Below are positions 35,512 to 44,582 of a stretch of 64,000 bases of DNA, piece after piece. Made by a program: the position numbers and the translations under genes. Each line of letters starts with the position of its first letter. Position 1 is the stretch's first letter. The stretch comes from Rhizobium sp. BG4 (GTDB lineage: Bacteria > Pseudomonadota > Alphaproteobacteria > Rhizobiales > Rhizobiaceae), in NCBI RefSeq assembly GCF_016864575.1, contig NZ_CP044125.1, forward strand, positions 1,488,001-1,552,000, read 5' to 3'. Below the pieces are notes generated by a model. That model ran no database searches and was not told where the DNA came from. It saw nothing but the letters and a program-made list of their open reading frames with translations.

Positions 35512-36101
35512 TGTTCGCGCTCTATATTACCCACCCGCAGGTCAGGATCGATCCGGATGTCCCCGTTCCGCAATGGGGACTGTCGGAAACCGGTGCGGCG
35601 CGCGCCAGACAGGCAGCAGAGCTCCCCTGGGCGCCGCAGCTGCAGCGGATCGTCTCCAGTGACGAGACGAAGGCGATCGAGACCGCGGAGATACTCGCGG
35701 CCTCGGCCGGGATCGGTATCGAGATCGTCCACGGCATGCACGAAAACGACAGATCGGCGACCGGCTTCCTGCCGCCGCCGGAGTTCGAGCAGGCGGCCGA
35801 CTGGTTTTTTGCCCACCCCGACGAGAGCTTCAAGGGATGGGAACGGGCGCGCGATGCGCAGGCGCGTATCGTCTCGGCCGTCGATCGGATCCTCGCGACC
35901 CATGACCAGGGCAAGCCGATCGCCTTTGTCGGCCATGGCGGTGTCGGGACATTATTGAAGTGCCACCTTGAGGGGCGGCCGATCGGGCGCGATCGCGATC
36001 AGCCCGGCGGTGGCGGCAATCTCTATGCTTTCGCTCTTGCGGACAGGCGCCTATCGTGCGACTGGACGCCCATCGAAAGCTGGCAGGGGTGGATGAAATG
36101 A
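35511..36101 (+). CDS. Histidine phosphatase superfamily protein with degenerate RHG motif
   Basis: This 196-residue protein begins [13 protein letters not shown]. The fold matches phosphoglycerate-mutase-like phosphatases (segments '[15 protein letters not shown]' and '[14 protein letters not shown]' with the second His). The catalytic R-H-G, however, reads T-H-P: the His is kept but the Arg and Gly are lost. Activity as a phosphatase is therefore uncertain. It is sandwiched with one-base and four-base overlaps between pmtA and pyrF, forming a compact transcription unit. Confidence 0.78.
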   Translation: MFALYITHPQVRIDPDVPVPQWGLSETGAARARQAAELPWAPQLQRIVSSDETKAIETAEILAASAGIGIEIVHGMHENDRSATGFLPPPEFEQAADWFFAHPDESFKGWERARDAQARIVSAVDRILATHDQGKPIAFVGHGGVGTLLKCHLEGRPIGRDRDQPGGGGNLYAFALADRRLSCDWTPIESWQGWMK

Positions 36102-36796
36102 ACGCACGCGAACGGTTGATCGTCGGGCTCGATGTTCCGACACTTGGCGAAGCGGAAAAGATCGTTTCGACGCTCGGCGATGACGTCCTCTTCTACAAGA
36201 TCGGCTACCAGCTGGTGTTTGCCGGCGGGCTGGAATTTGCCCGCGAGCTCGCCCAGAGCGGCAAGAAGATCTTCCTCGACATGAAGCTCCTCGATATCGA
36301 CAACACCATCGCATCCGGCGTCGAGAACATCGTTAAGATGGGCATGTCGATGCTGACGCTGCACGCCTATCCGAAGGCGATGAAGGCTGCCGTCGAAGCC
36401 GCCAGGGGTTCCGACCTCTGCCTGCTCGGCGTGACGGTACTGACCTCGATGGACGAGCAGGACCTGATTTCGGCCGGCTACGAATACGACCCGCATACGC
36501 TGGTGCTGCGCCGCGCCGAACAGGCGCTCGCCGCCGGCATGGGCGGCATCGTTTGCTCTGCCGAAGAATCCTCCGCCGTCCGCAAGATCGTCGGCCCCAA
36601 CATGGCCGTCGTCACCCCGGGCATCCGCCCGGCCGGCAGCGAAAAGGGCGACCAAAAGCGCGTCATGACGCCGGCTGATGCCCTGAAGGCAGGCTCCAGC
36701 CACCTCGTCGTCGCCCGCCCGATCGTCAAGGCTGCCGATCCGCGCGAGGCCGCGCGGGCGATCCTGTCGGAAATGGATGCGGCACTCTCCGCCTAA
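36098..36796 (+). CDS. pyrF: Orotidine 5'-phosphate decarboxylase
   Basis: PyrF makes UMP from OMP, the final step of de novo pyrimidine synthesis. The 232-residue protein starts at 36098, overlapping the previous stop (ATGA). It contains the catalytic '[13 protein letters not shown]' (D-x-K-x-x-D) and the phosphate-binding C-terminal '[11 protein letters not shown]' region with 'VTPGIRP'. It is the last gene of the pmtA-led unit, and is convergent with the beta-helix gene, overlapping it by 4 bp. Confidence 0.96.
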   Translation: MNARERLIVGLDVPTLGEAEKIVSTLGDDVLFYKIGYQLVFAGGLEFARELAQSGKKIFLDMKLLDIDNTIASGVENIVKMGMSMLTLHAYPKAMKAAVEAARGSDLCLLGVTVLTSMDEQDLISAGYEYDPHTLVLRRAEQALAAGMGGIVCSAEESSAVRKIVGPNMAVVTPGIRPAGSEKGDQKRVMTPADALKAGSSHLVVARPIVKAADPREAARAILSEMDAALSA

Positions 36797-37842
36797 CGGT
36801 TGCCGCTGACCTGATTGTCGGCATCATTATTGACGATCAGCGACGGGCTACCTCCAGGCAGCAGGTTTTGCGTCACCGAATTATGCTCCGCAAAGTCCCG
36901 GGAATTCAGGCTGCTGCCGAATGGGTAAGCGGCATCGTTGAAGCAATAGCGGCTGTTGCCCTGTCTGCTGCCGATCCAGACCGCGGGCTTGGCGCCCGAT
37001 GCGCTCTTGTAGCGAAACGTGTTGCCGATGATGACGTTTCGCTGCGGCGCCTGATGGCGGATCGTTCCGCCCTCCCCACAATTGCGATAGAGGAAGATGC
37101 CGCCATTGACCGGATCGGTGAATGTATTGCCGGCGATCCTGTTATCGGCCGAACCATCGAGCGCAATCTGCTCGCGGCTTTTTGTTCTGATGTTGAAGAC
37201 ATTGTCTTCGACGATGTTACCGGCGGACTCAGCATCGAAATAGATGACGACGCTGTTCGTGCTGCCGATGAACTGGGACCCGGATACATCGAGCCCCGTC
37301 GTTCCCGGCCCGGCATAGAGCGGTATCCGGCCATTGGCGATGAAGGTCACGTTGCTGACGGTGATCTTGGCAGGAGCAGCCGCCTGCGCGCGGGCGGTAT
37401 GCCCCTCCGAGATTGACGACTGCTTGAGCCAGGTGCCCTGACCATTCTCGGCCATACCAATGATCCTGAGGTCGCCTTTGATCGTGCAGTTTCGAACCGT
37501 GACGTTGTGGGGCACATCCCAGCTGCCATCCGTCTGGCGGATCGACCGGATCGCCAGCGTGTGTGCCTTGTAGCCGGTGCCATCCAGCGTCCCGCCGCCG
37601 CAATCGATGGTGACGTTGGAGGCCTTGCTTCCCGATAGTTCGATCGGCGCCCTGACGACATCTCCGGCATCGAGCCGCAGATCGCAGGAAATCGCGACAG
37701 CCTTCGCTGCGGCATCTGCGGCTTTCAAATCGGAAACGGTCTTCACCGGACAGGCTTTCGCATTTGCGGGCGAGCCCGGCAGGACGAGCAGCGGCGCAGC
37801 AAGGAAGGCGGCGTGAAGTCCGATGGCGGCCTCGCGTTTCAT
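36793..37842 (-). CDS. Secreted right-handed beta-helix repeat protein
   Basis: This 349-residue protein begins with a signal peptide ([21 protein letters not shown]). The mature region contains repeated rungs such as '[13 protein letters not shown]', '[11 protein letters not shown]' and '[11 protein letters not shown]', with N and G ladders typical of pectate-lyase-like parallel beta-helices (NosD/PbH1 repeats). Such proteins often bind or cleave polysaccharides. No clear catalytic triad was recognised. It is divergent from the DUF1330 gene and convergent with pyrF. Confidence 0.72.
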   Translation of the reverse strand: MKREAAIGLHAAFLAAPLLVLPGSPANAKACPVKTVSDLKAADAAAKAVAISCDLRLDAGDVVRAPIELSGSKASNVTIDCGGGTLDGTGYKAHTLAIRSIRQTDGSWDVPHNVTVRNCTIKGDLRIIGMAENGQGTWLKQSSISEGHTARAQAAAPAKITVSNVTFIANGRIPLYAGPGTTGLDVSGSQFIGSTNSVVIYFDAESAGNIVEDNVFNIRTKSREQIALDGSADNRIAGNTFTDPVNGGIFLYRNCGEGGTIRHQAPQRNVIIGNTFRYKSASGAKPAVWIGSRQGNSRYCFNDAAYPFGSSLNSRDFAEHNSVTQNLLPGGSPSLIVNNDADNQVSGNR

Positions 37843-37933
37843 CTTGCTCCCTCCGGCCCCGTGCTATCACCCGCCATTGACCCTTGCGCCAATTTGTCTG
37901 AAGACAGACGCCAACGTCAATCGGAGGAAGATC

Positions 37934-38221
37934 ATGGCCAAGGGATACTGGATTGCGCGCGTCGATGTTCGCGATGCCGAGCGCTACAAGGATTACGTCG
38001 CGGCGGCGAAGCCTGCCTTCGAGAAGTACGGCGCCAACTTCCTGGCGCGTGGCGGGGCGATTACCGAGCTCGAGGGCAAGGCGCGGGCGCGCAATGTGGT
38101 GATCGAGTTCCCGTCGATGCAGGCTGCGGTCGATTGCTACAACTCGCCGGAATACCAGATCGCCGCCAAGATCCGCCAGGAAGTGGCGGATGCCGAAATG
38201 GTGGTTGTCGAAGGCATCTGA
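37934..38221 (+). CDS. DUF1330 family protein
   Basis: This 95-residue protein starts at 37934 behind GGAGGAAG and opens MAKGYWIARVDVRDAERYKD. The family is a dimeric ferredoxin-like alpha/beta barrel. Its role is undefined. Longer in-frame starts upstream lie in the leader of the beta-helix gene and are not supported. It is followed by the NDUFA9-like gene about 110 bp downstream. Confidence 0.85.
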   Translation: MAKGYWIARVDVRDAERYKDYVAAAKPAFEKYGANFLARGGAITELEGKARARNVVIEFPSMQAAVDCYNSPEYQIAAKIRQEVADAEMVVVEGI

Positions 38222-38334
38222 AAGCGCTTTCGCAGATGCGAAACTCGGCTGCGATGGGCCTTTCCGTCGCCGCCGGATTCGGCTAATACGGGAGCCAACA
38301 ACTACTCCTTCCCAAGCCTTTCGAGGAAACTGCC

Positions 38335-39315
38335 ATGACCCTTGCCAACCTGCCGCCGCTCGTTACCGTGTTCGGAGGCTCCGGCTTCGTCGGCAGGCAT
38401 GTGGTTCGTGCGCTTGCCAAGCGCGGCTATCGCATCCGCGTCGCCGTCCGCCGTCCGGATCTCGCCGGCTTCCTGCAGCCGCTCGGCAATGTCGGCCAGA
38501 TTTCCTTCGTCCAGGCAAACCTGCGCTACCGTCAGTCGGTCGAGCGCGCCGTCGAGGGTTCCGACTGCGTCGTCAACTGCGTCGGCATCCTGCTGGAGAC
38601 CGGCCGCAACACTTTCGACGCCGTCCAGGATTTCGGCGCCCGCGCCGTGGCTGAAGCCGCCAAGAATGCCAAGGCCCGCCTGGTCCACGTTTCGGCAATC
38701 GGCGCCGACGAGAAGTCGGAATCGCACTATGCCCGCAGCAAGGGCCGCGCCGAAGCCGCGGTACTGTCGATCAAGAAGGACGCGGTGATCTTCCGTCCGT
38801 CGATCGTTTTCGGACCCGAGGACAGCTTCTTCAACAAGTTCGCCGACATGGCCCGCCTCTCGCCGGTTCTGCCGGTCATCGGCGGCGGCACGACCAAGCT
38901 GCAGCCGGTTTACGTCGAAGACGTCGCTGAAGCCGTTGCCCGCGCCGTCGATGGCAAGGCCGTTGCAGGCAAGATCTACGAACTCGGCGGCCCCGAGGTC
39001 CTCAGCTTCCGCGAATGTCTTCAGACGATGCTGAAGGTAACGGCGCGCAAGAACCCGCTGGTTTCGATGCCGGCCGGTATTGCTTCGCTGATCGGCAGCA
39101 TCGCCTCGCTGATCCCCTTCGTTTCGCCGCCGATCACGCCGGACCAGGTTCGCCTGCTGAAATACGACAACGTCGTCTCCGCCAAGGCTGAGAAGGACGA
39201 GCGCACGCTGAAGGGCCTCGGCATCACGCCGACGATGGTAACCTCGGTTCTGCCGTCCTACCTCGTGCATTACCGCCCGCACGGCCAGTACACGGGAACC
39301 GGCAAAGCCGCCTGA
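38335..39315 (+). CDS. Complex I NDUFA9 subunit family / NAD-dependent epimerase-like protein
   Basis: This 326-residue protein has an N-terminal Rossmann fold with 'VFGGSGFVGRHVVRALA'. It belongs to the atypical SDR group related to mitochondrial complex I subunit NDUFA9, which is common in Alphaproteobacteria. The SDR catalytic Y-x-x-x-K is replaced by 'HYARSKGRAE', which retains a Tyr and Lys. Its function in bacteria is uncertain. A strong terminator follows at 39340-39367. Confidence 0.88.
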   Translation: MTLANLPPLVTVFGGSGFVGRHVVRALAKRGYRIRVAVRRPDLAGFLQPLGNVGQISFVQANLRYRQSVERAVEGSDCVVNCVGILLETGRNTFDAVQDFGARAVAEAAKNAKARLVHVSAIGADEKSESHYARSKGRAEAAVLSIKKDAVIFRPSIVFGPEDSFFNKFADMARLSPVLPVIGGGTTKLQPVYVEDVAEAVARAVDGKAVAGKIYELGGPEVLSFRECLQTMLKVTARKNPLVSMPAGIASLIGSIASLIPFVSPPITPDQVRLLKYDNVVSAKAEKDERTLKGLGITPTMVTSVLPSYLVHYRPHGQYTGTGKAA

Positions 39316-39339
39316 TTCGTCCGTTAGGATTAACTGAAG

Positions 39340-39367
39340 CGCCGCCTGAGGATTTCCACAGGCGGCG
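39340..39367 (+). terminator. Terminator after the NDUFA9-like gene
   Basis: The perfect 9-bp arms CGCCGCCTG and CAGGCGGCG pair around a ten-base loop, followed by TTTCTGTTTT. Confidence 0.82.
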
Positions 39368-39599
39368 TTTCTGTTTTGGGCGAAGTGTCAAATCTGGCGC
39401 AAGTTTCGCGTGTTTTTCTGCGCCCCGAACCGGATTGGCGTTGCATAAAAGACGCATGAAAAAATTAGTGAAATTAACGTCACATTTAGCAGGAACATTT
39501 ATTGCTATTTGCCATTCCACTGACTACACACCCGGCGCGCAGGTAGCGGCTCACGAGGCTTGGCAGGCGCGTTCAATCGATTTGAAAGGCTTTATAGCG

Positions 39600-39752
39600 A
39601 TGGGCAAGTCAATCGCGCTTCTCTTTGCGTGTGCGGCACTGGTTATCCTGGCGGGCTCCTTCATCGCGCCCGGTTCGGTCGCGGCTGTTAAGGAAGGCTG
39701 TGCGCCGGCTTACGGCGTCGATCCCTGCTCGACGGCAAGCATCCCCAACTAA
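39600..39752 (+). CDS. Small secreted peptide (50 residues)
   Basis: The ATG at 39600 has a weak ribosome site (AAAGGCT). The peptide opens MGKSIALLFACAALVILAGS followed by FIAPGSVAAVKEG, a signal peptide or membrane anchor, and ends with a short mature tail containing two Cys (CAPAYGVDPC) that could form a disulphide. A longer in-frame ATG at 39456 would add 48 residues of weak coding character. Two hairpins follow, at 39753-39768 and 39830-39857. The function is unknown. Confidence 0.6.
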   Translation: MGKSIALLFACAALVILAGSFIAPGSVAAVKEGCAPAYGVDPCSTASIPN

Positions 39753-39829
39753 GCGGGATTATTCCCGCGCGGCGCGCATGAGCGCCGCTTTCACGGGATC
39801 AGCTTCTTTTCCATTTCCAGATTGGTATC

Positions 39830-39862
39830 CAGCCCTCTGCCCGCAGGCAAAGGGCTGTTTTT
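39830..39862 (+). terminator. Terminator after the small secreted peptide
   Basis: CAGCCCT (39830-39836) pairs with AGGGCTG (39851-39857), enclosing a second small dyad CTGC-cc-GCAG, and is followed by TTTTTC. The U-run direction is rightward. It lies just before the 3' end of the convergent uppP. Confidence 0.65.
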
Positions 39863-39871
39863 CGTTCAGGC

Positions 39872-40669
39872 TCAGGCGATCATGCCGGCATAGGCCATGC
39901 CGAGCAGGATTGCGCCGAGGATGATGCGGTAGATCGCAAAGAGGGTGAAGCGGTTGCTCTGGATATAGGAGAGCAGCCATTTGACGGCGATGAAGGCAAC
40001 GATCGTCGAGACGACGAAGGCAATGCCGAGGGCAGTCCAGTCTTCGTTGGCGGCACCGCCATCCTTGACGGTTTTCAGCAGCTGGTAGGCGCTTGCCGCA
40101 TACATGGTCGGGATGCCGACGAGGAAGGCGAATTCGGTCGCGGCGGCGCGATTGGCGGTTCCGGCGAGCATGGCAACGAAGATCGTTGCGCCGGAGCGCG
40201 AGGTGCCCGGGAAGATACCAGCCACGACCTGGGCGATGCCAACGAGAATGGCGACCATCCAGGTGATGTCCTTATAGGGAGGCTTCTTGGCGGCTGCCCA
40301 TTCGGCAAAGATCATCCAGAAGCCGCCGATAATCAGCGCCCAGGCGATCGGCGTGGCGTTTTCAGGCAGTTCGAAGCCCAGCTTCTTGACGATCAGGCCG
40401 AGGACGGCGGTGATCAGGAAGGCGACGATCAGCCTCGAGGCATAACGGCGGTTCTTCGGTTCGCGCCAGCCGATCACGAGATCGACGAGGCGGCGCCAGT
40501 AGATGATCGTGACTGCCAGAATGGCGCCTGCCTGAATGACAATATTAAACGTGTCGGACCGGGCTCCGAGCCACTGCTCGGCAATGATGAGGTGGCCGGT
40601 GCTGGAGATCGGCAAAAATTCCGTAATCCCCTCGATAATACCCAGGATGATCGCGTTTATATATTCCAT
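39872..40669 (-). CDS. uppP: Undecaprenyl-diphosphatase (bacitracin resistance type)
   Basis: UppP recycles the lipid carrier undecaprenyl pyrophosphate to the monophosphate for peptidoglycan synthesis. The 265-residue membrane protein has the family's two signature segments: 'EGITEFLPISSTGHLIIAEQWLG' residues near 12-35 and 'GIFPGTSRSGATIF' near 150. About eight helices are predicted. It is divergent from the GST gene, with 267 bp between, which hold no gene that I can support. Confidence 0.95.
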   Translation of the reverse strand: MEYINAIILGIIEGITEFLPISSTGHLIIAEQWLGARSDTFNIVIQAGAILAVTIIYWRRLVDLVIGWREPKNRRYASRLIVAFLITAVLGLIVKKLGFELPENATPIAWALIIGGFWMIFAEWAAAKKPPYKDITWMVAILVGIAQVVAGIFPGTSRSGATIFVAMLAGTANRAAATEFAFLVGIPTMYAASAYQLLKTVKDGGAANEDWTALGIAFVVSTIVAFIAVKWLLSYIQSNRFTLFAIYRIILGAILLGMAYAGMIA

Positions 40670-40936
40670 CTATGGTCTCCGGTTAAAACTCCAGGCCGCC
40701 GAATCAGGATCCGCGCGGGTTTCGGCAGCGGGCACTCATTCGTCATCAGGATGGCGGAAAAAGGCCGGATCCTCCAAAGGTCATGAAAAATCCATCATTG
40801 GCCGCGCTTAGAGGCGCTTCAAACCTGCTTCACGGTTGAAGCCGCCATCCAATCCTATATCTTTCTTAAACTGTAATTGTTAGGAGTTTGAGAAGGACAC
40901 AATGTCGCCGAAACGCGGGCGGACCGAAAACTCATA

Positions 40937-41629
40937 ATGCCAGTACTTTATCATCACCCCATGTCGACATCCTCCCGGTTCATCCGGCTGGTGCTTGCAG
41001 AATACGGCTATCAGGTCGATCTCGTTGAAGAGCAGACCTGGGACAAGCGCCGTGACTTTCTGGCGCTCAACCCCGCCGGGACGCTGCCTGTCTACGTGGA
41101 CGACAGCATGCGGGCGCTCTGCGGCGCGACTGTCATTTCCGAATATCTCGACGAAACCCATGGTGTGCTGAAGCGCGACCGGCGGCTGCTTGCCGAAGAC
41201 CCGTTCCAGCGTGCGGAAATCCGCCGTCTCGTCGAATGGTTCATGCAGAAGATGGAGACCGACGTGACGCGGCCGCTGGCCCGCGAGCGGGTCTACAAGC
41301 TGCAGATGACCGCCGAACAGGGCGGCGGCGCACCTGACTCCAAGATGCTGCGCACGGCGCGCAACAACATTCGCCAGCATATGAAATATGTGACCTGGCT
41401 TGCCGGTTCGCGCCAGTGGCTGGCAGGCGAGCGGATGAGTTATGCGGATCTCGCCGCGGCGGCCTCGATCTCGATCCTCGACTATCTCGGCGAGATCGAA
41501 TGGACGGAAGCGCCGATCGTCAAGGACTGGTACCAGCGCATCAAGTCACGCCCGTCTTTCCGGCCGCTGCTCAACGAGCGCGTTCGCGGGCTGACGCCCG
41601 TTTCCCATTACGCCGACCTGGATTTCTGA
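40937..41629 (+). CDS. Glutathione S-transferase family protein
   Basis: This 230-residue protein has a thioredoxin-fold N-terminal domain (opening 'VLYHHPMSTSSRFIRLVLAEYGY', with 'LNPAGTLPVYVDD' including the cis-Pro) and an all-helical C-terminal domain ('MSYADLAAAASISILDYLGE'). It lies 12 bp before queG in the same direction, an association common in Rhizobiales. The substrate is unknown. Confidence 0.88.
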   Translation: MPVLYHHPMSTSSRFIRLVLAEYGYQVDLVEEQTWDKRRDFLALNPAGTLPVYVDDSMRALCGATVISEYLDETHGVLKRDRRLLAEDPFQRAEIRRLVEWFMQKMETDVTRPLARERVYKLQMTAEQGGGAPDSKMLRTARNNIRQHMKYVTWLAGSRQWLAGERMSYADLAAAASISILDYLGEIEWTEAPIVKDWYQRIKSRPSFRPLLNERVRGLTPVSHYADLDF

Positions 41630-41641
41630 CGGGGGCCCTCG

Positions 41642-42802
41642 ATGCCCGTACGATCAGAGGAAGACAAAGAGCGAAAGAAGCGCGAAAGCCTGACGGCTTT
41701 CGTGCGCGCCGAAGCGGCTGCTCTCGGCTTCGAGCTCTGTCGCGTCACCCGGCCGGACACCATTCCCGAAGCGAAGGCTCGGCTCGGTGAATTCGTCGAT
41801 GCCGGACGTCACGGCACGATGGAATGGATGGCCGAGACGCTGGAGAGGCGCGGCGATCCGCGCACGCTCTGGAGCGATGTGCGCTCGATCGTGGTTTTCG
41901 GGCTGAACTACGGCCCGGAAGAGGATCCGCGCGGCATCCTTGCCAAGCCGGAAAAGGCTGCGATCTCCGTCTACGCACGCAACCGCGACTATCACGACGT
42001 CATCAAGGGCCGTCTCAAGGAGATCGCGACGCGCTTTGCGGCACGGTCGGGTGCCGATGTGAAAGTCTTCGTCGATACCGCGCCGGTGATGGAGAAGCCG
42101 CTCGCCGCCGCTGCCGGGCTTGGCTGGCAGGGCAAGCATACGAACCTCGTCAGCCGCACACATGGATCCTGGCTGTTTCTCGGCTCGATGTTCACCACCG
42201 CCGACCTCGATATCGACGCGGCGGAGAGCGATCACTGTGGCTCCTGCCGAGCCTGCCTCGATGCCTGCCCAACCGATGCCTTTCCGGCGCCCTATCAAAT
42301 CGATGCGCGGCGCTGCATTTCCTATCTGACGATCGAGCACAAGGGGCCGATCGCTGCCGAATTCCGGCCGCTGATCGGCAACCGCATCTATGGCTGCGAC
42401 GATTGTCTGGCCGCCTGTCCGTGGAACAAGTTTGCCGCCTCGGCATCCGAGATGAAGCTCCAGGCGCGCGAAGACCTGAAAGAGCCGTCGATCGCTTTCC
42501 TGCTGAGCCTCGATGATCCCACATTCCGCACATTCTTCAGCGGCTCTCCAGTCAAGCGGATCGGGCGGGACCGCTTCATCCGCAATGTGTTGATCGCCGC
42601 GGGCAATTCAGGGGATCGCGAATTCATCGGCGCCTGCCGCGATCTCAGCGCCGATCCCGCACCCGCCGTTCGCGGCATGGCGATATGGGCGCTGTCGCGG
42701 CTGATGAGCGCTGGCGAATTTTCTTCATTTGCGGCAGAAAGGCCCAATGAGGAGGACGCCGATGTCCTCGACGAATGGCGCATGGCGGGAGAAATGGCAT
42801 GA
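41642..42802 (+). CDS. queG: Epoxyqueuosine reductase
   Basis: QueG reduces epoxyqueuosine to queuosine in the anticodon wobble position of certain tRNAs, using cobalamin and two [4Fe-4S] clusters. The 386-residue protein carries the two cluster motifs '[15 protein letters not shown]' and '[10 protein letters not shown]'. The C-terminal part contains a HEAT-like tail ('[13 protein letters not shown]'). It is followed by a SDR gene whose ATG overlaps the stop (ATGA), implying co-translation. Confidence 0.95.
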   Translation: MPVRSEEDKERKKRESLTAFVRAEAAALGFELCRVTRPDTIPEAKARLGEFVDAGRHGTMEWMAETLERRGDPRTLWSDVRSIVVFGLNYGPEEDPRGILAKPEKAAISVYARNRDYHDVIKGRLKEIATRFAARSGADVKVFVDTAPVMEKPLAAAAGLGWQGKHTNLVSRTHGSWLFLGSMFTTADLDIDAAESDHCGSCRACLDACPTDAFPAPYQIDARRCISYLTIEHKGPIAAEFRPLIGNRIYGCDDCLAACPWNKFAASASEMKLQAREDLKEPSIAFLLSLDDPTFRTFFSGSPVKRIGRDRFIRNVLIAAGNSGDREFIGACRDLSADPAPAVRGMAIWALSRLMSAGEFSSFAAERPNEEDADVLDEWRMAGEMA

Positions 42803-43692
42803 AACTGGTGATCTTCGGCTGCGGTTACTCCGGAATGGCGATCGCCAAGGCTTTTGCTGCGGCAGGCGCACATGTCTGCGGAACGACGCGCAGCGCCGAG
42901 AAACTCGACCACCTCACCGCAGCCGGTATCGAAGGCTTCATCTTCGATGGCGAGACGTTGAGCCCCGAGCTTGCAGCGGCCATGCGCGGCACAACCCATC
43001 TCGTGCAATCGATCGCCCCCCGCGAGAGCGGCGATCCGCTCATCAATATCGCCGGTTCAGAGCTCGCGACGCTGATGCCGGAGCTGCAATGGATCGGCTA
43101 TCTCTCGACGGTCGGAGTCTATGGCGATCACCAGGGTGCCTGGGTTGGCGAGGATACAGTCTGCGTTCCGGTTTCCGGGCGCTCGAAGGAACGGCTGGAG
43201 GCCGAGCAGGCCTGGGCCGATACCGGCGCGGCACTCGGCATCCCGGCAGCGATCCTGCGTCTCTCCGGCATCTACGGGCCGGGACGCAACGCTTTCGTCA
43301 ATCTGGAGCGCGGCACGGCGCGGCGGCTGATCAAGAAGGACCAGGTCTTCAACCGGATCCGTGTCGAGGATATCGGCGGTTCCGCCCTGTTCCTGTCCAA
43401 GGAGAAGCTCGGCGGCATCTATAATGTCACCGACGATCTTCCGGGTCCGCCGCAGGATGTGATCGTCGAGGCGGCCCGCCTGATGGGCGTCGAGCCGCCG
43501 CCAGAACAGGCCTTCGAGACTGCCGAACTGACGCCGATGGCACGCTCTTTCTATGGAGAGAACAAGCGGGTCTCCAACGCCAAACTGAAGGCCGCCGGCT
43601 TCGCTTTCGCCTTCCCGAACTATCCGATGTCCCTCGCCCAGATGTGGCAGGACCGGCGCTGGAAAACTAACACTTCCGAATTAGCAAAATAA
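42799..43692 (+). CDS. SDR/NAD-dependent epimerase-like oxidoreductase
   Basis: This 297-residue protein starts at 42799 within ATGA. It has an N-terminal dinucleotide-binding motif '[20 protein letters not shown]' (GxGxxG) and a core '[16 protein letters not shown]' of extended SDR proteins (YeeZ-like). The catalytic Tyr-Lys pair is unclear. Its coupling to queG and GST is conserved in many Rhizobium genomes. Its role is unknown. Confidence 0.85.
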   Translation: MKLVIFGCGYSGMAIAKAFAAAGAHVCGTTRSAEKLDHLTAAGIEGFIFDGETLSPELAAAMRGTTHLVQSIAPRESGDPLINIAGSELATLMPELQWIGYLSTVGVYGDHQGAWVGEDTVCVPVSGRSKERLEAEQAWADTGAALGIPAAILRLSGIYGPGRNAFVNLERGTARRLIKKDQVFNRIRVEDIGGSALFLSKEKLGGIYNVTDDLPGPPQDVIVEAARLMGVEPPPEQAFETAELTPMARSFYGENKRVSNAKLKAAGFAFAFPNYPMSLAQMWQDRRWKTNTSELAK

Positions 43693-44068
43693 CCCTTCAA
43701 AGAGCAGAAAATTCCTACTTCCGAATTTTCTCAATCAAAATTTCGCGCCGATTTATGGTTAACGGCCTCTAAATTTGCGCAAATACGGCAATAAATATGG
43801 CGGTCCGGCAAAATTATTTTTGTGATCACCGTAACATTCCGTGAGCAGACTCTGGTCGCGAAAAATTGTTCTAATTTTACCTGATTCTATTATCTTTTTT
43901 CCATGATTGCGGCAGCAAGACTTTATTGACCTTAACGCCGGCGGAATCACGAATATTACAATCTGTAACATTCCGTGATCGGCGGTGGCACTTTTTCGCC
44001 ACTTTTGGACGGATTCAAGCCCTCACCGCCCCCAAGGCGCAAGTTCAATAGTTGAGGGATACTCCGTT
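43693..44068 (+). promoter_or_regulatory. AT-rich 376-bp leader of the RlpA-like gene
   Basis: No gene can be supported here. The stretch is much more AT-rich than its surroundings. It has two direct copies of GTAACATTCCGTGA at 43831-43844 and 43965-43978, 134 bp apart, and a GTGATCAC dyad just before the first copy. The sequence ATGGTTAA at 43755-43762 is the reverse complement of the CtrA half-site TTAACCAT. This looks like a regulated promoter region. Confidence 0.5.
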
Positions 44069-44437
44069 TTGAGGAAAATCAGCCGTTCTCTAATCACTGC
44101 CGCGGCAATTGCAGCCTGTTCTTTCATCCTTCCCGCCGAAGGATTTGCTGCAGCTGGATGTGGTGGTGCTTCGTGGTACGCACTGCACTCCAAAACTGCT
44201 TCCGGCGAACGTATGAACCCCGCCACCCTGACTGCCGCACACCGCTCTCTGAAATTCGGCACCAAGCTCAAGGTCACCAACCGCAACAATGGCCGTAGCG
44301 TCATCGTTCGCGTCAACGATCGCGGTCCGTTCATCCGCGGCCGGGTTCTCGACCTGTCGCGCGCTGCCGCTCAGAACATCGGCATGGTCAGCACCGGCAC
44401 CGCCAAGGTGTGCTACGAAGTCGTCGCCTCCCGCTAA
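44069..44437 (+). CDS. RlpA-like septal ring lytic transglycosylase family protein
   Basis: A double-psi beta-barrel domain spans about residues 35-115 with 'GGASWYALHSKTASGERMNP' and 'VRVNDRGPFIRGRVLDLSRAAA', the RlpA signature. RlpA cleaves naked glycan strands during daughter-cell separation in Pseudomonas. I chose the TTG at 44069, behind GAGGG, since a signal peptide (SLITAAAIAACSFILPAEGFA) then lies at the N-terminus; a longer frame starts at 43985. There is no SPOR domain, so septal targeting is not shown. Confidence 0.82.
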   Translation: MRKISRSLITAAAIAACSFILPAEGFAAAGCGGASWYALHSKTASGERMNPATLTAAHRSLKFGTKLKVTNRNNGRSVIVRVNDRGPFIRGRVLDLSRAAAQNIGMVSTGTAKVCYEVVASR

Positions 44438-44501
44438 GGCGTCCATATGCTTGCGCCGTTGAGCGCTTGCTCTTGCCGTCAATCGCGTTTACCACGCGCT
44501 T

Positions 44502-44582
44502 GAGACTTGTGAATTATCCGCTGCATCTGTCTTCCTTCCCGCGGATCGTTCACAAGCCGTTGGCAACAGGAGACTTGTGAAT
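44502..44582 (+). promoter_or_regulatory. Repeat set that can form alternative hairpins over the downstream start codon
   Basis: GAGACTTGTGAAT occurs at 44502-44514 and 44570-44582, the second copy running into the ATG at 44581. Between them TTCACAAG (44549-44556) is the exact complement of CTTGTGAA in both copies. Pairing with the downstream copy would put the ribosome site CAGGAGA in the loop and cover the first base of the ATG. Pairing with the upstream copy frees it. Confidence 0.5.

Noticed and set aside
39435..39599. Extension of the 50-residue secreted peptide to upstream ATGs
   Set aside because: The added residues are weakly coding and would bury the signal peptide in the middle of the protein.
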